Source: JAAXHF01 sp965242605 (lineage in GTDB: Bacteria > Desulfobacterota > Binatia > Bin18). From it: a DNA stretch of 64,000 bases. Made by a program: the position numbers and the translations under genes. The notes beneath the pieces are model-generated. The model searched no databases. It was not told the origin of the DNA and worked only from the letters and a program-made list of their open reading frames with translations. Below, piece by piece: positions 8,057 through 16,582 of the stretch. Each line of letters begins with the position of its first letter. Position 1 is the stretch's first letter. The DNA lies in the NCBI GenBank assembly GCA_965242605.1, contig CBDESS010000001.1, forward strand, positions 1,240,001 through 1,304,000, given 5' to 3'.

Positions 8057-9604
8057 TCAGTCAGCCTCAGCCTTCGGGACCTCCGACATAGCTTGCTGGT
8101 ATTCAGCGATCCATCGTTCAGCCTCTTCCGCGGTGTAAGCTCCGGTAACGGCCCCGTCTGGCGGTTCGTGACTAAGCGGTTTGTCAAGGTGTGGCGTCAA
8201 CTCCTCTCGCAACTGCCGTGCGTGTTCATCGGACAAGCCTTTGACACGGGAATCAATGGCTTCTTGACTCAGCCCGCCTGCGAAGACCACCTTAGATAAG
8301 TCAGAGGGTTTACCGATTCCATCCCTTATTCTTTCTTCAAATGGAACGCCAAACATCGCATGGAATCCAACTCCTTGTAACTGCGCGCTCCGAAGATCAG
8401 TCCCTCGCAACCGCGCTTCCATAAGATTGGCCCCTTGCAACTGCGCTTCCATAAGATTGGCCCCTTGCAACTGCGCACCCACAAGCCAAGCCCCTTGCAA
8501 CTGCGCGTCCATAAGCTTGGCCCTTTGCAACTGCGCACCCCCAAGCTTGGCCCCTTGCAACTGCGCGTCCTCAAGCTCAGCCCCTTGCAACTGCGCACCC
8601 CCAAGCTTGGCCCCTTGCAACTGCGCGCTCCAAAGCTCAGCCCTTTGCAACTGCGCGCCCGCAAGCTTGGCCCCTTGCAACTGCGCGTACGCAAGCCTAG
8701 CCTCTTGCAACTGCGCGCCCGCAAGATCAGCCCCTTGCAACCGCGCGTGCCGAAGCCCAGCCCCTTGCAACTGCGCGCCCGCAAGCCTAGCCTCTTGCAA
8801 CTGCGCGCCCGCAAGCCTAGCCTCTTGCAACTGCGCGCCCACAAGCTGAGCCTCTTGCAACTGCGCGTGCGCAAGCTGAGCCCCTTGCAACTGCGCGCGC
8901 CGAAGCTGAGCCCCTTGCAACTGCGCGTGCGCAAGCTGAGCCCCTTGCAACTGTGCGCTCCGAAGATCAGCCCTTTGCAGGCGTGCTTGGCTCAAGTCGG
9001 CCTTTGCTAAACGCGCTCCAGCGAGAGAAATCCCATTCAGCCAACTCTCTTGCAGATTGATAGGGCAATTTTTGAAAACCTCGTGCTTCTGCACAAAGAA
9101 CAAGGTCAGCATACTTTGAACTTCTTCCGAAGGTTTCGCCTTGTGTTTTTCTCTGTATTCATCCCCGCTCGTCGTCTGCCGGATATGGGCACAGAGAATA
9201 TCAAGCACGGTCTGACGTAGCTCCTGGGTGTCTTGTGCCAGATGGAAAAGCTCATAGGCCCCGCCCAGACGCACCAAGCCCTTTTCGTTCCCCAGATGCT
9301 CAATGGCGTTTTTCAGACGCTCCTGCCGCTGGCCCTGCTCGGACAGCACCCGATACATCTCGGCCCGCAATTCCGCGATGTCGGCTCTCGTCGTAGCCTG
9401 GAACTCGGCAATGGCTGCTTTCGTCGCGTCGCGCAACTCCGCGATGTCCGCCTTCACCTCCGCGCGTAACTCCGCGATGTCCGCCTTGGCCGCTACGCCT
9501 TCGGTGACGGCACTCCGCAGCACGCCAACCACCGCCGCGGCCTGCGTTTCGTTCATCCCCGCCTCGGTCAGTTGACGGGCAGCGGTCAGGGTATCGAAGA
9601 GCAT
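8057..9604 (-). CDS. DUF1640-head, coiled-coil, pentapeptide-repeat fusion protein (array unit F)
   Basis: This 515-residue protein joins modules seen separately elsewhere in the array. Residues 1-40 are the DUF1640-like head. About four hendecads follow (ADIAELRAEVK type) to about 85. A helical linker at about 90-190 (RLKNAIEHLGNEKGLVRLGG) is typical of segments that precede pentapeptide repeats in other bacteria. Then about 20 units of 10 residues (pattern AQLQGAKLxx) should fold as a right-handed quadrilateral beta helix. The end is a conserved about 110-residue C-terminal domain (EERIRDGIGKPSDLSKVVF to KAEAD). There is no membrane helix, unlike unit G. Pentapeptide repeats are often protein-binding or DNA-mimicking scaffolds, but no function can be assigned here. 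Confidence 0.75.
   Translation of the reverse strand: MLFDTLTAARQLTEAGMNETQAAAVVGVLRSAVTEGVAAKADIAELRAEVKADIAELRDATKAAIAEFQATTRADIAELRAEMYRVLSEQGQRQERLKNAIEHLGNEKGLVRLGGAYELFHLAQDTQELRQTVLDILCAHIRQTTSGDEYREKHKAKPSEEVQSMLTLFFVQKHEVFKNCPINLQESWLNGISLAGARLAKADLSQARLQRADLRSAQLQGAQLAHAQLQGAQLRRAQLQGAQLAHAQLQEAQLVGAQLQEARLAGAQLQEARLAGAQLQGAGLRHARLQGADLAGAQLQEARLAYAQLQGAKLAGAQLQRAELWSAQLQGAKLGGAQLQGAELEDAQLQGAKLGGAQLQRAKLMDAQLQGAWLVGAQLQGANLMEAQLQGANLMEARLRGTDLRSAQLQGVGFHAMFGVPFEERIRDGIGKPSDLSKVVFAGGLSQEAIDSRVKGLSDEHARQLREELTPHLDKPLSHEPPDGAVTGAYTAEEAERWIAEYQQAMSEVPKAEAD
8374..8973 (-). repeat. 30-bp tandem repeat, 20 units (pentapeptide repeats of unit F)
   Basis: Twenty in-register 30-bp units with no interruption, each encoding two pentapeptides. 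The bases for the LQ-A core (TTGCAACTGCGC on the plus strand) are invariant, while the other positions vary from unit to unit. Confidence 0.9.
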
Positions 9605-9685
9605 GCTTGTCTCCCCTCATGGTGTCTTGTGAGCCAGAGTATAGCCTGGTGAGACCGGCGGGGCGACCCGGGGCAGCCGGGGGTC
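9605..9685 (-). promoter_or_regulatory. Conserved 81-bp spacer, copy 4 (upstream of unit F)
   Basis: Fourth copy of the 81-bp spacer, between the unit G stop (9686) and the unit F ATG (9604). Almost identical to copies 1 and 3. Confidence 0.6.
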
Positions 9686-11404
9686 TCAGTCAGCCTCGGC
9701 CTTCGGGACCTCCCACATAGCTTGCTGGTATTCAGCGATCCATTGTTCAGCCGCTTCCGCGGTGTAGGTTCCGATAACGGCCCTGTTAACGGCCTCGTCT
9801 GGCGGTTGGTGACTAATCGGTTTGTCAAGGTGTGGCGTCAACTTCTCTCGCAACTGCTGTGCGTGTTCATCGGACAAGCCTTGGACAAGGGAATCAATGG
9901 CTTCTTGACTCAGCCCGCCTGCGAAGACCACCTTAGATAAGTCAGAGGGTTTACCGATTCCATCCCTTATTCTTTCTTCAAATGAAGCGTCAAGCGTCAA
10001 GTGGGATCCAACTCCTTGCAACTGCGCGATCAGAAGATCAGCCCCTTGCAACTGCGCGCGTGCAAGATTGGCCCCTTGCAACTGTGCGCTCCAAAGATCA
10101 GCCCCTTGCAACCACGCCCTCCAAAGATCAGCCCCTTGCAACTGCGCGTGCGCAAGCTTAGCCCCTTGCAACTGCGCGCGCGCAAGCTTAGTCCCTTGCA
10201 ACCGCGCGCCCATAAGATTAGCCCCTTGCAACTGCACGCTCTGAAGCTCAGCCTCTTGCAACTGCGCATCTCTAAGCTTAGCCTCTTGCAACTGCGCATC
10301 TCTAAGCTTAGCCTCTTGCAACTGCGCATCCATGAGCTCAGCCCCTTGCAACTGTGCATCCCTAAGCTTAGCCTTTTGCAACTGCGCACCCATGAGCTTA
10401 GCCCCTTGCAACTGCGCATCCCTAAGCTTAGCCTTTTGCAACTGCGCACCTGCAAGCTCAGTCCTTTGCAACCACGCGTGCGCAAGCTTAGCCCCTTGCA
10501 ACTGCGCATCCCTAAGCTTAGCCTCTTGCAACTGCGCGCCCACAAGCTTAGCCCTTTGCAACCGCGCACTCTGAAGCTCAGCCCTTTGCAACCACGCGTG
10601 CGCAAGCTCAGCCCTTTGCAACCGCGCGTGCGCAAGCTTAGCCCTTTGCAACCGCGCGCCCATAAGCTTAGCCCTTTGCAACCGCGCGTGCGCAAGCTCA
10701 GCCTCTTGCAACTGCGCGCCCACAAGCTTAGCCCTTTGCAACCGCGCCTTCATAAGCTCAGCCCCTTGCAGGTGTGCTTGGCTCAAGTCGGCCTTTGCTA
10801 AACGCGCTCCAACGAGCTCAATCCCATTCAGCCAACTCCCTTGCAGATTGATAGGGCAATTTTTGAAAACCTCGTGCTCCTGCACAAAAAGCAAGGTCAG
10901 CATACTTTGAACTTCTTCCGAAGGTTCCGCCTCGTACTTTTCTCTGTATTCATCCCCGCTCGTCGTCTGCCGGATGTAGGCGCAGAGAATATCAAGCACG
11001 GTCTGACGCAGCTCCTGGGTGTCTCGCGCGAGATGGAAAAGCTCATAGGCCCCGCCCAGACGCACCAAGCCCTTTTCGTTCCCCAGATGCTCAATGGCGT
11101 TTTTCAGGCGCTCCTGCCGCCGGCCCTGCTCGGTTTCCCGCACCCCGTCGGCCTGCGCGTTCGCCGCCTTTTCCATAGCCTCGGCCCGCCGGTAGGACAT
11201 CAGGGCTTGCAGGGCAACCAGCACCCCGCCCATGCCAATGCCGAGAAACTTCAGGGTCTGATACTTCCTTGAGGGCTCGCCTTTCGTTATCCCCAAAAGA
11301 TCGAAAAGCCACTCAGGAGATAAGAACATAGTAGTCAGGAAGCCCCCCAGCAGCACGGCGAGAATGCCGAGAAGAGACCGCAGAAAGATCGGGAAGAGGT
11401 TCAT
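9686..11404 (-). CDS. Membrane-anchored pentapeptide-repeat protein (array unit G)
   Basis: From the ATG at 11404 the protein has 572 residues. Two membrane helices come first (LRSLLGILAVLLGGFLTTMF and LGIGMGGVLVALQALMSY). A basic/helical stretch and the shared linker (RLKNAIEHLGNEKGLVRLGG) follow, then about 25 ten-residue pentapeptide units and the conserved C-terminal domain. This is the most complete pentapeptide gene of the array. The frame stays open to 11476, where an identical GTGAGGTCCTGATGAAC occurs because the start region is duplicated 72 bp apart. The inner ATG is preferred because it leads directly into the membrane helix and has a GAGG site. The repeats are predicted to lie on the cytoplasmic side of a two-helix hairpin; this is inference. 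Confidence 0.75.
   Translation of the reverse strand: MNLFPIFLRSLLGILAVLLGGFLTTMFLSPEWLFDLLGITKGEPSRKYQTLKFLGIGMGGVLVALQALMSYRRAEAMEKAANAQADGVRETEQGRRQERLKNAIEHLGNEKGLVRLGGAYELFHLARDTQELRQTVLDILCAYIRQTTSGDEYREKYEAEPSEEVQSMLTLLFVQEHEVFKNCPINLQGSWLNGIELVGARLAKADLSQAHLQGAELMKARLQRAKLVGAQLQEAELAHARLQRAKLMGARLQRAKLAHARLQRAELAHAWLQRAELQSARLQRAKLVGAQLQEAKLRDAQLQGAKLAHAWLQRTELAGAQLQKAKLRDAQLQGAKLMGAQLQKAKLRDAQLQGAELMDAQLQEAKLRDAQLQEAKLRDAQLQEAELQSVQLQGANLMGARLQGTKLARAQLQGAKLAHAQLQGADLWRAWLQGADLWSAQLQGANLARAQLQGADLLIAQLQGVGSHLTLDASFEERIRDGIGKPSDLSKVVFAGGLSQEAIDSLVQGLSDEHAQQLREKLTPHLDKPISHQPPDEAVNRAVIGTYTAEAAEQWIAEYQQAMWEVPKAEAD
10015..10764 (-). repeat. 30-bp tandem repeat, 25 units (pentapeptide repeats of unit G)
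   Basis: Twenty-five in-register 30-bp units encode the beta helix of unit G. Several adjacent units are identical (for example near 10250-10310), which is evidence of recent unit duplication. Confidence 0.9.
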
Positions 11405-11498
11405 CAGGACCTCACGCGCTGCGGCGCGGCAACTTCCCCTCATGTGTCTGACCCAGGCGCGGTATGGGCGGTTCATCAGGACCTCACGCGCTGCGGCG
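11398..11498 (-). repeat. 29-bp direct repeat pair around the unit H/G junction
   Basis: The 29 bp at 11398-11426 and 11470-11498 are identical, and a third copy lies at 6610-6638. Part of it (7415-7435) is also found at the E-D junction. The element spans the last codons of a heptad gene (ending RRSA), its TGA stop, the GAGG ribosome site and, in the full copies, the ATGAACC start of the next gene. Confidence 0.8.
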
Positions 11499-11924
11499 CA
11501 ACAACTCCTCTAAGGCGCGTCCGTGGCGGTCCAGGGCCTGGCTCTGCCGCTCCAGCATCTGGCCTAAGGTTCCGCTCTGCCGCTCCAGGGTCTGGCTCTG
11601 CCGCTCCAATATCTGGCTCTGCCGTTCCAGTATCTGGCCCAGCATCTGGCTCTGCCGCTCCAGGGTCTGGCTCTGCCGCTCCAGTATCTGGCCCAAGGCT
11701 TCGCTCTGCCGCTCCAGCATCTGGCCCAACACAAGCCCCTGCCGCTCAAACGCCTCGCCCTGCTGTTTGACAGACTGGCTCATCATGTCAATTTCCCGGT
11801 CCCGCCGTCGCCCGGCTTTCTGCATCTGGAACAAGCCCCAGAAAATTCCACTCAGGCCCACCGCGCTGATGCTGACTTGTGCCCAGGTGGTGATGACCTG
11901 CTGTTCCATACCGTCCCCCTTCAC
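11484..11924 (-). CDS. Heptad coiled-coil membrane protein lacking the head (array unit H)
   Basis: The 146-residue frame is a paralogue of units C and E from KGDGMEQQ onward: membrane helix near the N-terminus, then LERQSQx heptads ending RHGRALEELLRRSA. The DUF1640-like head and the 81-bp spacer are missing. The start is either GTG at 11924 or the ATG five codons later (11909). It is the first reading frame of the array in the direction of transcription, so the loss of the head marks the array boundary. Without an obvious ribosome site its expression is uncertain, though the reading frame is intact. Confidence 0.55.
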   Translation of the reverse strand: MKGDGMEQQVITTWAQVSISAVGLSGIFWGLFQMQKAGRRRDREIDMMSQSVKQQGEAFERQGLVLGQMLERQSEALGQILERQSQTLERQSQMLGQILERQSQILERQSQTLERQSGTLGQMLERQSQALDRHGRALEELLRRSA

Positions 11925-12053
11925 AATCTGCTCGTCCGGTCAGTGATGTAGCGCATTATCGCCCGGCGCGCAAAAACGCCTCAATCCTGTCCCGGACCCG
12001 CCGGACAAGAGACACGCCATGACAAAACCGCCAAAAGCAGCCACAATAGCCCC

Positions 12054-12356
12054 ATGCAAAACGTTCACCTCAGCCGCCTGCGGCTCATCGGACTGGCCGA
12101 AGGCAGCTCATTTCTGGTACTGCTCGGCATCGCCATGCCGCTCAAATATCTGGGCGATATGCCGCTGGCGGTGACGCTCGTCGGCTGGGTGCATGGCCTG
12201 CTGTTCATGGCCCTGTGCGTCGCCGCCCTGCGGGTCAGGCGCGCGCTGGGCTGGGATATCAGAGCCACGCGCCGAGTCGTGTTGGCCGGGCTGCTGCCGT
12301 TCGGCCCATTTGTGATTGACGGCTGGTTACGCAAAGAGGATGCGACACGCCCATGA
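12054..12356 (+). CDS. DUF3817 family integral membrane protein
   Basis: The 100-residue protein matches the DUF3817 pattern: LRLIGLAEGSSFLVLLGIAMPLKY at the start, then VGWVHGLLFMALC, then a third hydrophobic stretch near residues 75-90. Three membrane helices are expected. Members of the family are small inner-membrane proteins of unknown function, often found as single genes. The start is the ATG at 12054. It is followed 39 bp later by the SDR gene and may share its transcript. Nothing in the sequence is unusual. Confidence 0.8.
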   Translation: MQNVHLSRLRLIGLAEGSSFLVLLGIAMPLKYLGDMPLAVTLVGWVHGLLFMALCVAALRVRRALGWDIRATRRVVLAGLLPFGPFVIDGWLRKEDATRP

Positions 12357-12395
12357 CCGTTGCCGTCGTGTCCCATCCTCACAGGAGGGAAGAGC

Positions 12396-13154
12396 ATGAC
12401 ACCCTGTCAAAAAGTGGCGCTCGTGACGGGAGCCGGCACAGGTATCGGCAAACACCTGACGCTGGCCCTGTTGGCAGAAGGCTATGCGGTCGCGCTGGCC
12501 GGCCGGCGGGCCGCTCTGTTAGAGCAAACGGTCAGCGAAGCCGGCGAGGCCGGGGATCGGACCCTGGTCGCGCCAACCGACGTGGGCGACCCGGCCGCGG
12601 TGCGCGCCCTGTTTGACAAGCTCCGCGAAAAATTCGGGCGGCTCGACCTGCTGTTCAACAACGCCGGCCGCGGTGCGCCGCCGATTCCCCTCGAAGACCT
12701 GTCGTATGAGCAGTGGCAGAGCGTAGTTGATGTGAATCTGACCGGTGCCTTCCTGTGTACCCAAGAGGCGTTCAAGCTCATGAAGAACCAGGACCCGCGC
12801 GGCGGACGGATCATCAATAACGGCTCGATCTCGGCCCATGTCCCGCGGCCCAACTCGGCCCCCTACACCGCCACCAAGCACGCCATGACCGGGCTGACCA
12901 AATCGACCGCGCTTGACGGTCGCAAGTACAACATTGCCTGCGGCCAGATTGACATCGGCAACGCCGAGACGGAGCTGACAGCCAGCATGAAGCAGGGCGT
13001 GCCGCAGGCCAACGGAACGGTGGCGGCCGAGCCGACAATGGACGTGGAGAACGTCTCGCGGGCGGTCGTGTATATGGCCAGCCTGCCCCTGGACGCCAAC
13101 GTGCAGTTCATGACGGTCCTGGCGACCAGGATGCCGTATGTGGGCCGGGGCTAG
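12396..13154 (+). CDS. Short-chain dehydrogenase/reductase (SDR family)
   Basis: A 252-residue classical SDR, an NAD(P)-dependent oxidoreductase of unknown substrate. The cofactor motif TGAGTGIG is at residues 11-18, the NNAG motif near 88, the catalytic Ser in INNGSISA near 143, and YTATK (YxxxK) near 156. An ACAGGAGGG ribosome site lies just before the ATG at 12396, so the upstream in-frame ATG at 12360 is rejected. It is followed 20 bp later by an amidase gene; the two may work on one catabolic substrate, but this is only inferred from adjacency. Length and motifs are normal for the family. Confidence 0.9.
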   Translation: MTPCQKVALVTGAGTGIGKHLTLALLAEGYAVALAGRRAALLEQTVSEAGEAGDRTLVAPTDVGDPAAVRALFDKLREKFGRLDLLFNNAGRGAPPIPLEDLSYEQWQSVVDVNLTGAFLCTQEAFKLMKNQDPRGGRIINNGSISAHVPRPNSAPYTATKHAMTGLTKSTALDGRKYNIACGQIDIGNAETELTASMKQGVPQANGTVAAEPTMDVENVSRAVVYMASLPLDANVQFMTVLATRMPYVGRG

Positions 13155-13174
13155 CACCCCGCGGAGAAGCGCCT

Positions 13175-14590
13175 GTGTCTGCCAGCGAGCTGTGTTTTTT
13201 GACCGCCACCGAACTGGCCGGCCGTATCCGTCGCCGGGAGGTGTCCTGCCGGGAAGCCCTTGAAGCCCATCTGGAGCAGATTGAGCGGATCAACCCGCAG
13301 GTGAACGCGATTGTCACCCTCGTTGCCGAGCGGGCGATTGACCAGGCGCGGCGGGCTGACGCCGAGACCGCGCCCGACGCCCGCGGGCCTTTGTACGGCC
13401 TGCCTGTCGCCCATAAGGACCTCGTCCTGACCAGAGGCATACGGACGACCCTCGGCTCGCCCATCTTTGCCGACTTTGTACCCGAGCAGGATGAAATCAT
13501 TGTGGAGCGCATGAGACAGGCCGGGGCCATTACCCTTGGCAAGACCAACGCGCCCGAGTTTGGGGCCGGCTCGCAGACCTATAACGCGGTGTTCGGGGCC
13601 ACCCGCAACCCGTATGACCTGAGCAAAACCTGTGGCGGCAGCAGCGGCGGGGCGGCGGTTGCCCTGGCCTGCGGCATGATACCGCTGGCCGACGGCAGTG
13701 ACCTCGGCGGTTCGCTGCGCAACCCGGCCAGTTTCTGCAATGTGGTCGGGCTGCGCCCCTCGCCCGGGCGGGTCCCGGTCTGGCCGCACCGGGTGGCCTG
13801 GTTTCCGCTGGCGGTCGAGGGGCCGATGGCGCGCACGGTGCAGGATGCGGCCCTGCTGCTGAGCGTCCTGGCCGGCCCCGACCCCCGAGCCCCGCAGGCG
13901 ATCAACGCACCGGGCGGCCTTTTCAACCAGGCCCTGGAGCGGTCTTTTCAGGGCGTGCGCATCGCCTGGAGCCGGACCCTGGGCGGCCTGCCGGTTGATC
14001 CGCGGGTCAGCGCGGTGCTGGAGTCCCGGCGGGCGGTCTTTGAGGGGCTGGGCTGTATTGTCGAAGAGGCCACGCCGGATTTCAGTCATGCCGACGAGAT
14101 TTTCCGGGTCTGGCGGGCGTGGTATTTTGAGCTGGCCTTGGGCGAGCTGCTGGCCGATCATCGCGCCCGGATGAAAGACGCGGTGGTCTGGAATATCGAG
14201 CAGGGCCAGAAGCTGAGCGGTCCCCAGATCGGCCAGGCCGAACGCCGGCGCACCGAACTGTATCATCACATGCGGGAGTTCATGGACCGCTACGCCTTCC
14301 TGATCGCCCCGGTGTCTCAGGTCCCGCCGTTTGCTGTGGAGCAGGAGTATGTGACCGAGATCAACGGCATCGCGCTCGACAGCTACCTCGACTGGATGAA
14401 GTCGTGCTCCTGCATCAGCGTCACCGGCCTGCCGGCCATCTCGGTGCCGGCCGGATTCACGCCCGAGGGGCTGCCGGTCGGGGTGCAGATTGTCGGCCGC
14501 TATCAGGACGAGCCAGGCCTGTTGCAGTTGGCCCACGCCTTTGAGCAGGCGACCGGGGTGTGGAAGCGAAGGCCGGCGGTCGTCGCCTGA
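13175..14590 (+). CDS. Amidase (amidase signature family)
   Basis: This 471-residue protein is an amidase-signature hydrolase that cleaves C-N amide bonds with a Ser-cisSer-Lys triad. The Lys is in VAHKD (about residue 80), the cis-Ser lies in the Gly/Ser-rich loop TCGGSSGGAA (about 152-160), and the nucleophile Ser is in DLGGSLRNPASF (about 180). The substrate-binding C-terminal half is complete. The start is GTG at 13175 with GGAGAAG eight bases upstream. Family members include aryl amidases and GatA; the absence of gatB/gatC neighbours argues against a tRNA amidotransferase subunit. Confidence 0.9.
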   Translation: MSASELCFLTATELAGRIRRREVSCREALEAHLEQIERINPQVNAIVTLVAERAIDQARRADAETAPDARGPLYGLPVAHKDLVLTRGIRTTLGSPIFADFVPEQDEIIVERMRQAGAITLGKTNAPEFGAGSQTYNAVFGATRNPYDLSKTCGGSSGGAAVALACGMIPLADGSDLGGSLRNPASFCNVVGLRPSPGRVPVWPHRVAWFPLAVEGPMARTVQDAALLLSVLAGPDPRAPQAINAPGGLFNQALERSFQGVRIAWSRTLGGLPVDPRVSAVLESRRAVFEGLGCIVEEATPDFSHADEIFRVWRAWYFELALGELLADHRARMKDAVVWNIEQGQKLSGPQIGQAERRRTELYHHMREFMDRYAFLIAPVSQVPPFAVEQEYVTEINGIALDSYLDWMKSCSCISVTGLPAISVPAGFTPEGLPVGVQIVGRYQDEPGLLQLAHAFEQATGVWKRRPAVVA

Positions 14591-14621
14591 GCCGCGCCGA
14601 CCGCCGGCGGAGCGGGACAAC

Positions 14622-15182
14622 ATGGCTCACGCCTACGATCCGTACTACCGGGATTTTCCGTCAAACCTCCTGCCGGCCCGCACGCCGTTCACCCGCGCCG
14701 GCCAGGGTGATGCCGGCCACATCTTCATCTACATGACGCGCAAATGGATGCGCTGGAGTCTGGTCCTGGACAGAACCCGCCTGAACCTGATTCACGACGA
14801 GGCCCGGCAGTGCATTCCGCCCGGCTTCTCCCAGTTCTGGCTGCTGGAAAAGCGCTACAGCACGGCCCGACTGGGCGGACGGGCACGGCCTTCGCTCAAG
14901 CACTATCCGCTTGACCGCTTTCGGCCTCCGCCCGAGACCGGGCGTCCAGGCAAGAGGAACGATGCTGACCCCCTCATCAAGAAGAGCGCATCATTCGCCT
15001 TGCTTGAAGAAAAGCTGCTGATCGTCCTGCGCGAGCCGCGCAGGCGGCCCGACGGCAAGGGCGATGTGCTGTCCTACCATCTGCGTGAGGCCGAAGCGCG
15101 GCGGGCGGCTGAGGCATATACGCGGAGGTCCCGGTGCCGGGCGGTCGTCGCCGGGCTGCTCTGGGACGAGTTGTGGTTTTAG
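14622..15182 (+). CDS. Hypothetical protein (186 aa)
   Basis: No family is recognised. The 186-residue protein is soluble, rich in Arg and aromatic residues, and has no signal peptide or membrane helix. The central part (FIYMTRKWMRWSLVLDRTRLNLIHDEAR) and the C-terminal part (EEKLLIVLREPRRRPDG) look like alternating strand and helix. ATG at 14622 with GGCGGAG upstream is preferred over an upstream in-frame ATG that lies inside the amidase gene. It sits 31 bp after the amidase stop on the same strand, so co-transcription is likely. Codon usage fits the neighbours. Confidence 0.6.
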   Translation: MAHAYDPYYRDFPSNLLPARTPFTRAGQGDAGHIFIYMTRKWMRWSLVLDRTRLNLIHDEARQCIPPGFSQFWLLEKRYSTARLGGRARPSLKHYPLDRFRPPPETGRPGKRNDADPLIKKSASFALLEEKLLIVLREPRRRPDGKGDVLSYHLREAEARRAAEAYTRRSRCRAVVAGLLWDELWF

Positions 15183-15566
15183 CAGGAAACGGGATCAGTT
15201 TCCCTGGAGCCGGGCTGCGCGGCGACGGACTTCGGGGCAGAAAATGGTCGCCTGCTCATTTCTGCCCATCTTCTCCAACACCTCGGCAAAGCGGTGACAC
15301 ATTGACAGGGCGTACTCACAGGCGGCTCAGCTCGCAGAGGCGACGACAGGGCAAAAGACTTCAAGGAATCGGGCGGATGAGAGAAGCCCAGAGCAAGGAT
15401 GCGCTGTCCACCCTGCACTGAGAAGCGCATGTCGTGCAGCTTCAGTCCGCTTTGGGACCACGCCGTGTGCGCCCCTCCTCCTGTCCAGACGCCAATGAGC
15501 AGGATGCAGAGCCAGGCTTTGCCCCTGGCAGCTCGCAGGGCCAGCAGAGGCCGCGGCCGGCGCAGC
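15183..15566. other. Gene-poor stretch with a possible TPR-like remnant
   Basis: No convincing intact gene is seen in these 384 bp between convergent genes. A 35-codon minus-strand frame at 15195-15302 reads CHRFAEVLEKMGRNEQATIF, which resembles the last helices of a tetratricopeptide-type protein and may be a decayed gene end. A 9-bp inverted repeat (15235-15243 with 15259-15267) could fold but lacks a T-tract. Confidence 0.35.
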
Positions 15567-16550
15567 CTACCAGCGAACGATTGAAGTCCCCCAGGTCAGC
15601 CCCCCGCCGCAGCCGCACAGGGCAAGAACATCGTCGGGCTGCACCCGGCCGGCCCGGACGGCCTCGTCAAGCGCAATCGGGATAGAGGCGGCCGAGGTAT
15701 TGCCGTAATGCTGGACGTTGCAGTACACTTGGTCCATCGCAATCTGAAGACGGTCGGCCACCGCCCGGATGATGCGCTGGTTGGCCTGATGGGGAACCAG
15801 CAGGCTCACGTCCGCGGTCGACAGGCCGGCCTTGTCCAGGGCTTTCCGGGTGACCTCGGATAAGGCCCGGACGGCGACCTTGAACAGCTCAGGCCCCTTC
15901 ATCTGAATGCCCCACTCTTTGGGGTGCGAGCCTTCCTGGTCAGCCGTCTGTCTATGGTCGGAGCGCACATGCAGCAGCTTCCACAGCGCCCCGCTCGATT
16001 CCACTACGGTGCTGAGCAGACCGCGTTCGTCTGACCGGGCGTTCTGGGTATCCAGGACAACCGCCCCGGCCCCGTCGCCAAACAGGACACATGTCGAGCG
16101 GTCTTCCCAGTTGACCATCGTGCTGAGAGTATCGGCCCCGACCAGCAGCAACCGGTCGTAGTCGCCACTCTTGATATAGCTGTGGGCGACAGACATGCCG
16201 TACACAAAGCCGGCGCATGCCGCGTTCACATCAAAGGCCGGGATATTGTCGAGCCCGAGGCGGGCCTGGAGCAGGCAGGCGGTGGAGGGGAAGGCATAGT
16301 CGCCGGAGACGGTGGCCACCACAATCGCCTGGAGCCGCTCGGCCTGGAGGCCTGAGGCGTCCAGGGCCTGGCGGCTGGCCTGGTCCATCAGGTCGAGGAT
16401 ATCCTCGCCCTCGGTCATCACATGCCGTTGGTGGATGCCGGTCCGGCTGACAATCCAGTCATGGCTCGTGTCAACACGTTTTTCCAGGTCGGCATTTGTC
16501 AGACAGGTCGTGGGGACGGAGGAGCCGGTACCGATGATGCGAGCGCCCAT
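15567..16550 (-). CDS. fabH: 3-oxoacyl-ACP synthase III
   Basis: The 327-residue protein starts fatty-acid elongation by condensing acyl-CoA with malonyl-ACP. The catalytic Cys is in NAACAGF (about residue 110), the His in VPHQANQRII (about 240) and the Asn in YGNTSAAS (about 270), the full Cys-His-Asn triad. The preferred start is ATG at 16550, which precedes the GARIIGTGSSVP motif; a longer frame to 16595 overlaps no conserved sequence. A purine-rich GGAGAGAGAAAGGG stretch lies upstream. It is 32 bp behind fabF on the same strand, forming a small fatty-acid synthesis operon. The gene is full length. Confidence 0.93.
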   Translation of the reverse strand: MGARIIGTGSSVPTTCLTNADLEKRVDTSHDWIVSRTGIHQRHVMTEGEDILDLMDQASRQALDASGLQAERLQAIVVATVSGDYAFPSTACLLQARLGLDNIPAFDVNAACAGFVYGMSVAHSYIKSGDYDRLLLVGADTLSTMVNWEDRSTCVLFGDGAGAVVLDTQNARSDERGLLSTVVESSGALWKLLHVRSDHRQTADQEGSHPKEWGIQMKGPELFKVAVRALSEVTRKALDKAGLSTADVSLLVPHQANQRIIRAVADRLQIAMDQVYCNVQHYGNTSAASIPIALDEAVRAGRVQPDDVLALCGCGGGLTWGTSIVRW

Positions 16551-16582
16551 GCGCAATCCCTTTCTCTCTCCTGCCCCCCGCC

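Noticed and set aside
8374..10764. Regular 30-bp direct repeats that could be mistaken for a CRISPR array
   Set aside because: The units are contiguous with no unique spacers, keep one open reading frame and encode pentapeptide repeats. No cas gene is nearby.
13151..14623. 490-codon minus-strand frame opposite the amidase
   Set aside because: Antisense to a clear amidase-signature gene.
15235..15267. 9-bp inverted repeat as a terminator
   Set aside because: The 15-base loop is long and no T-tract follows on either strand.
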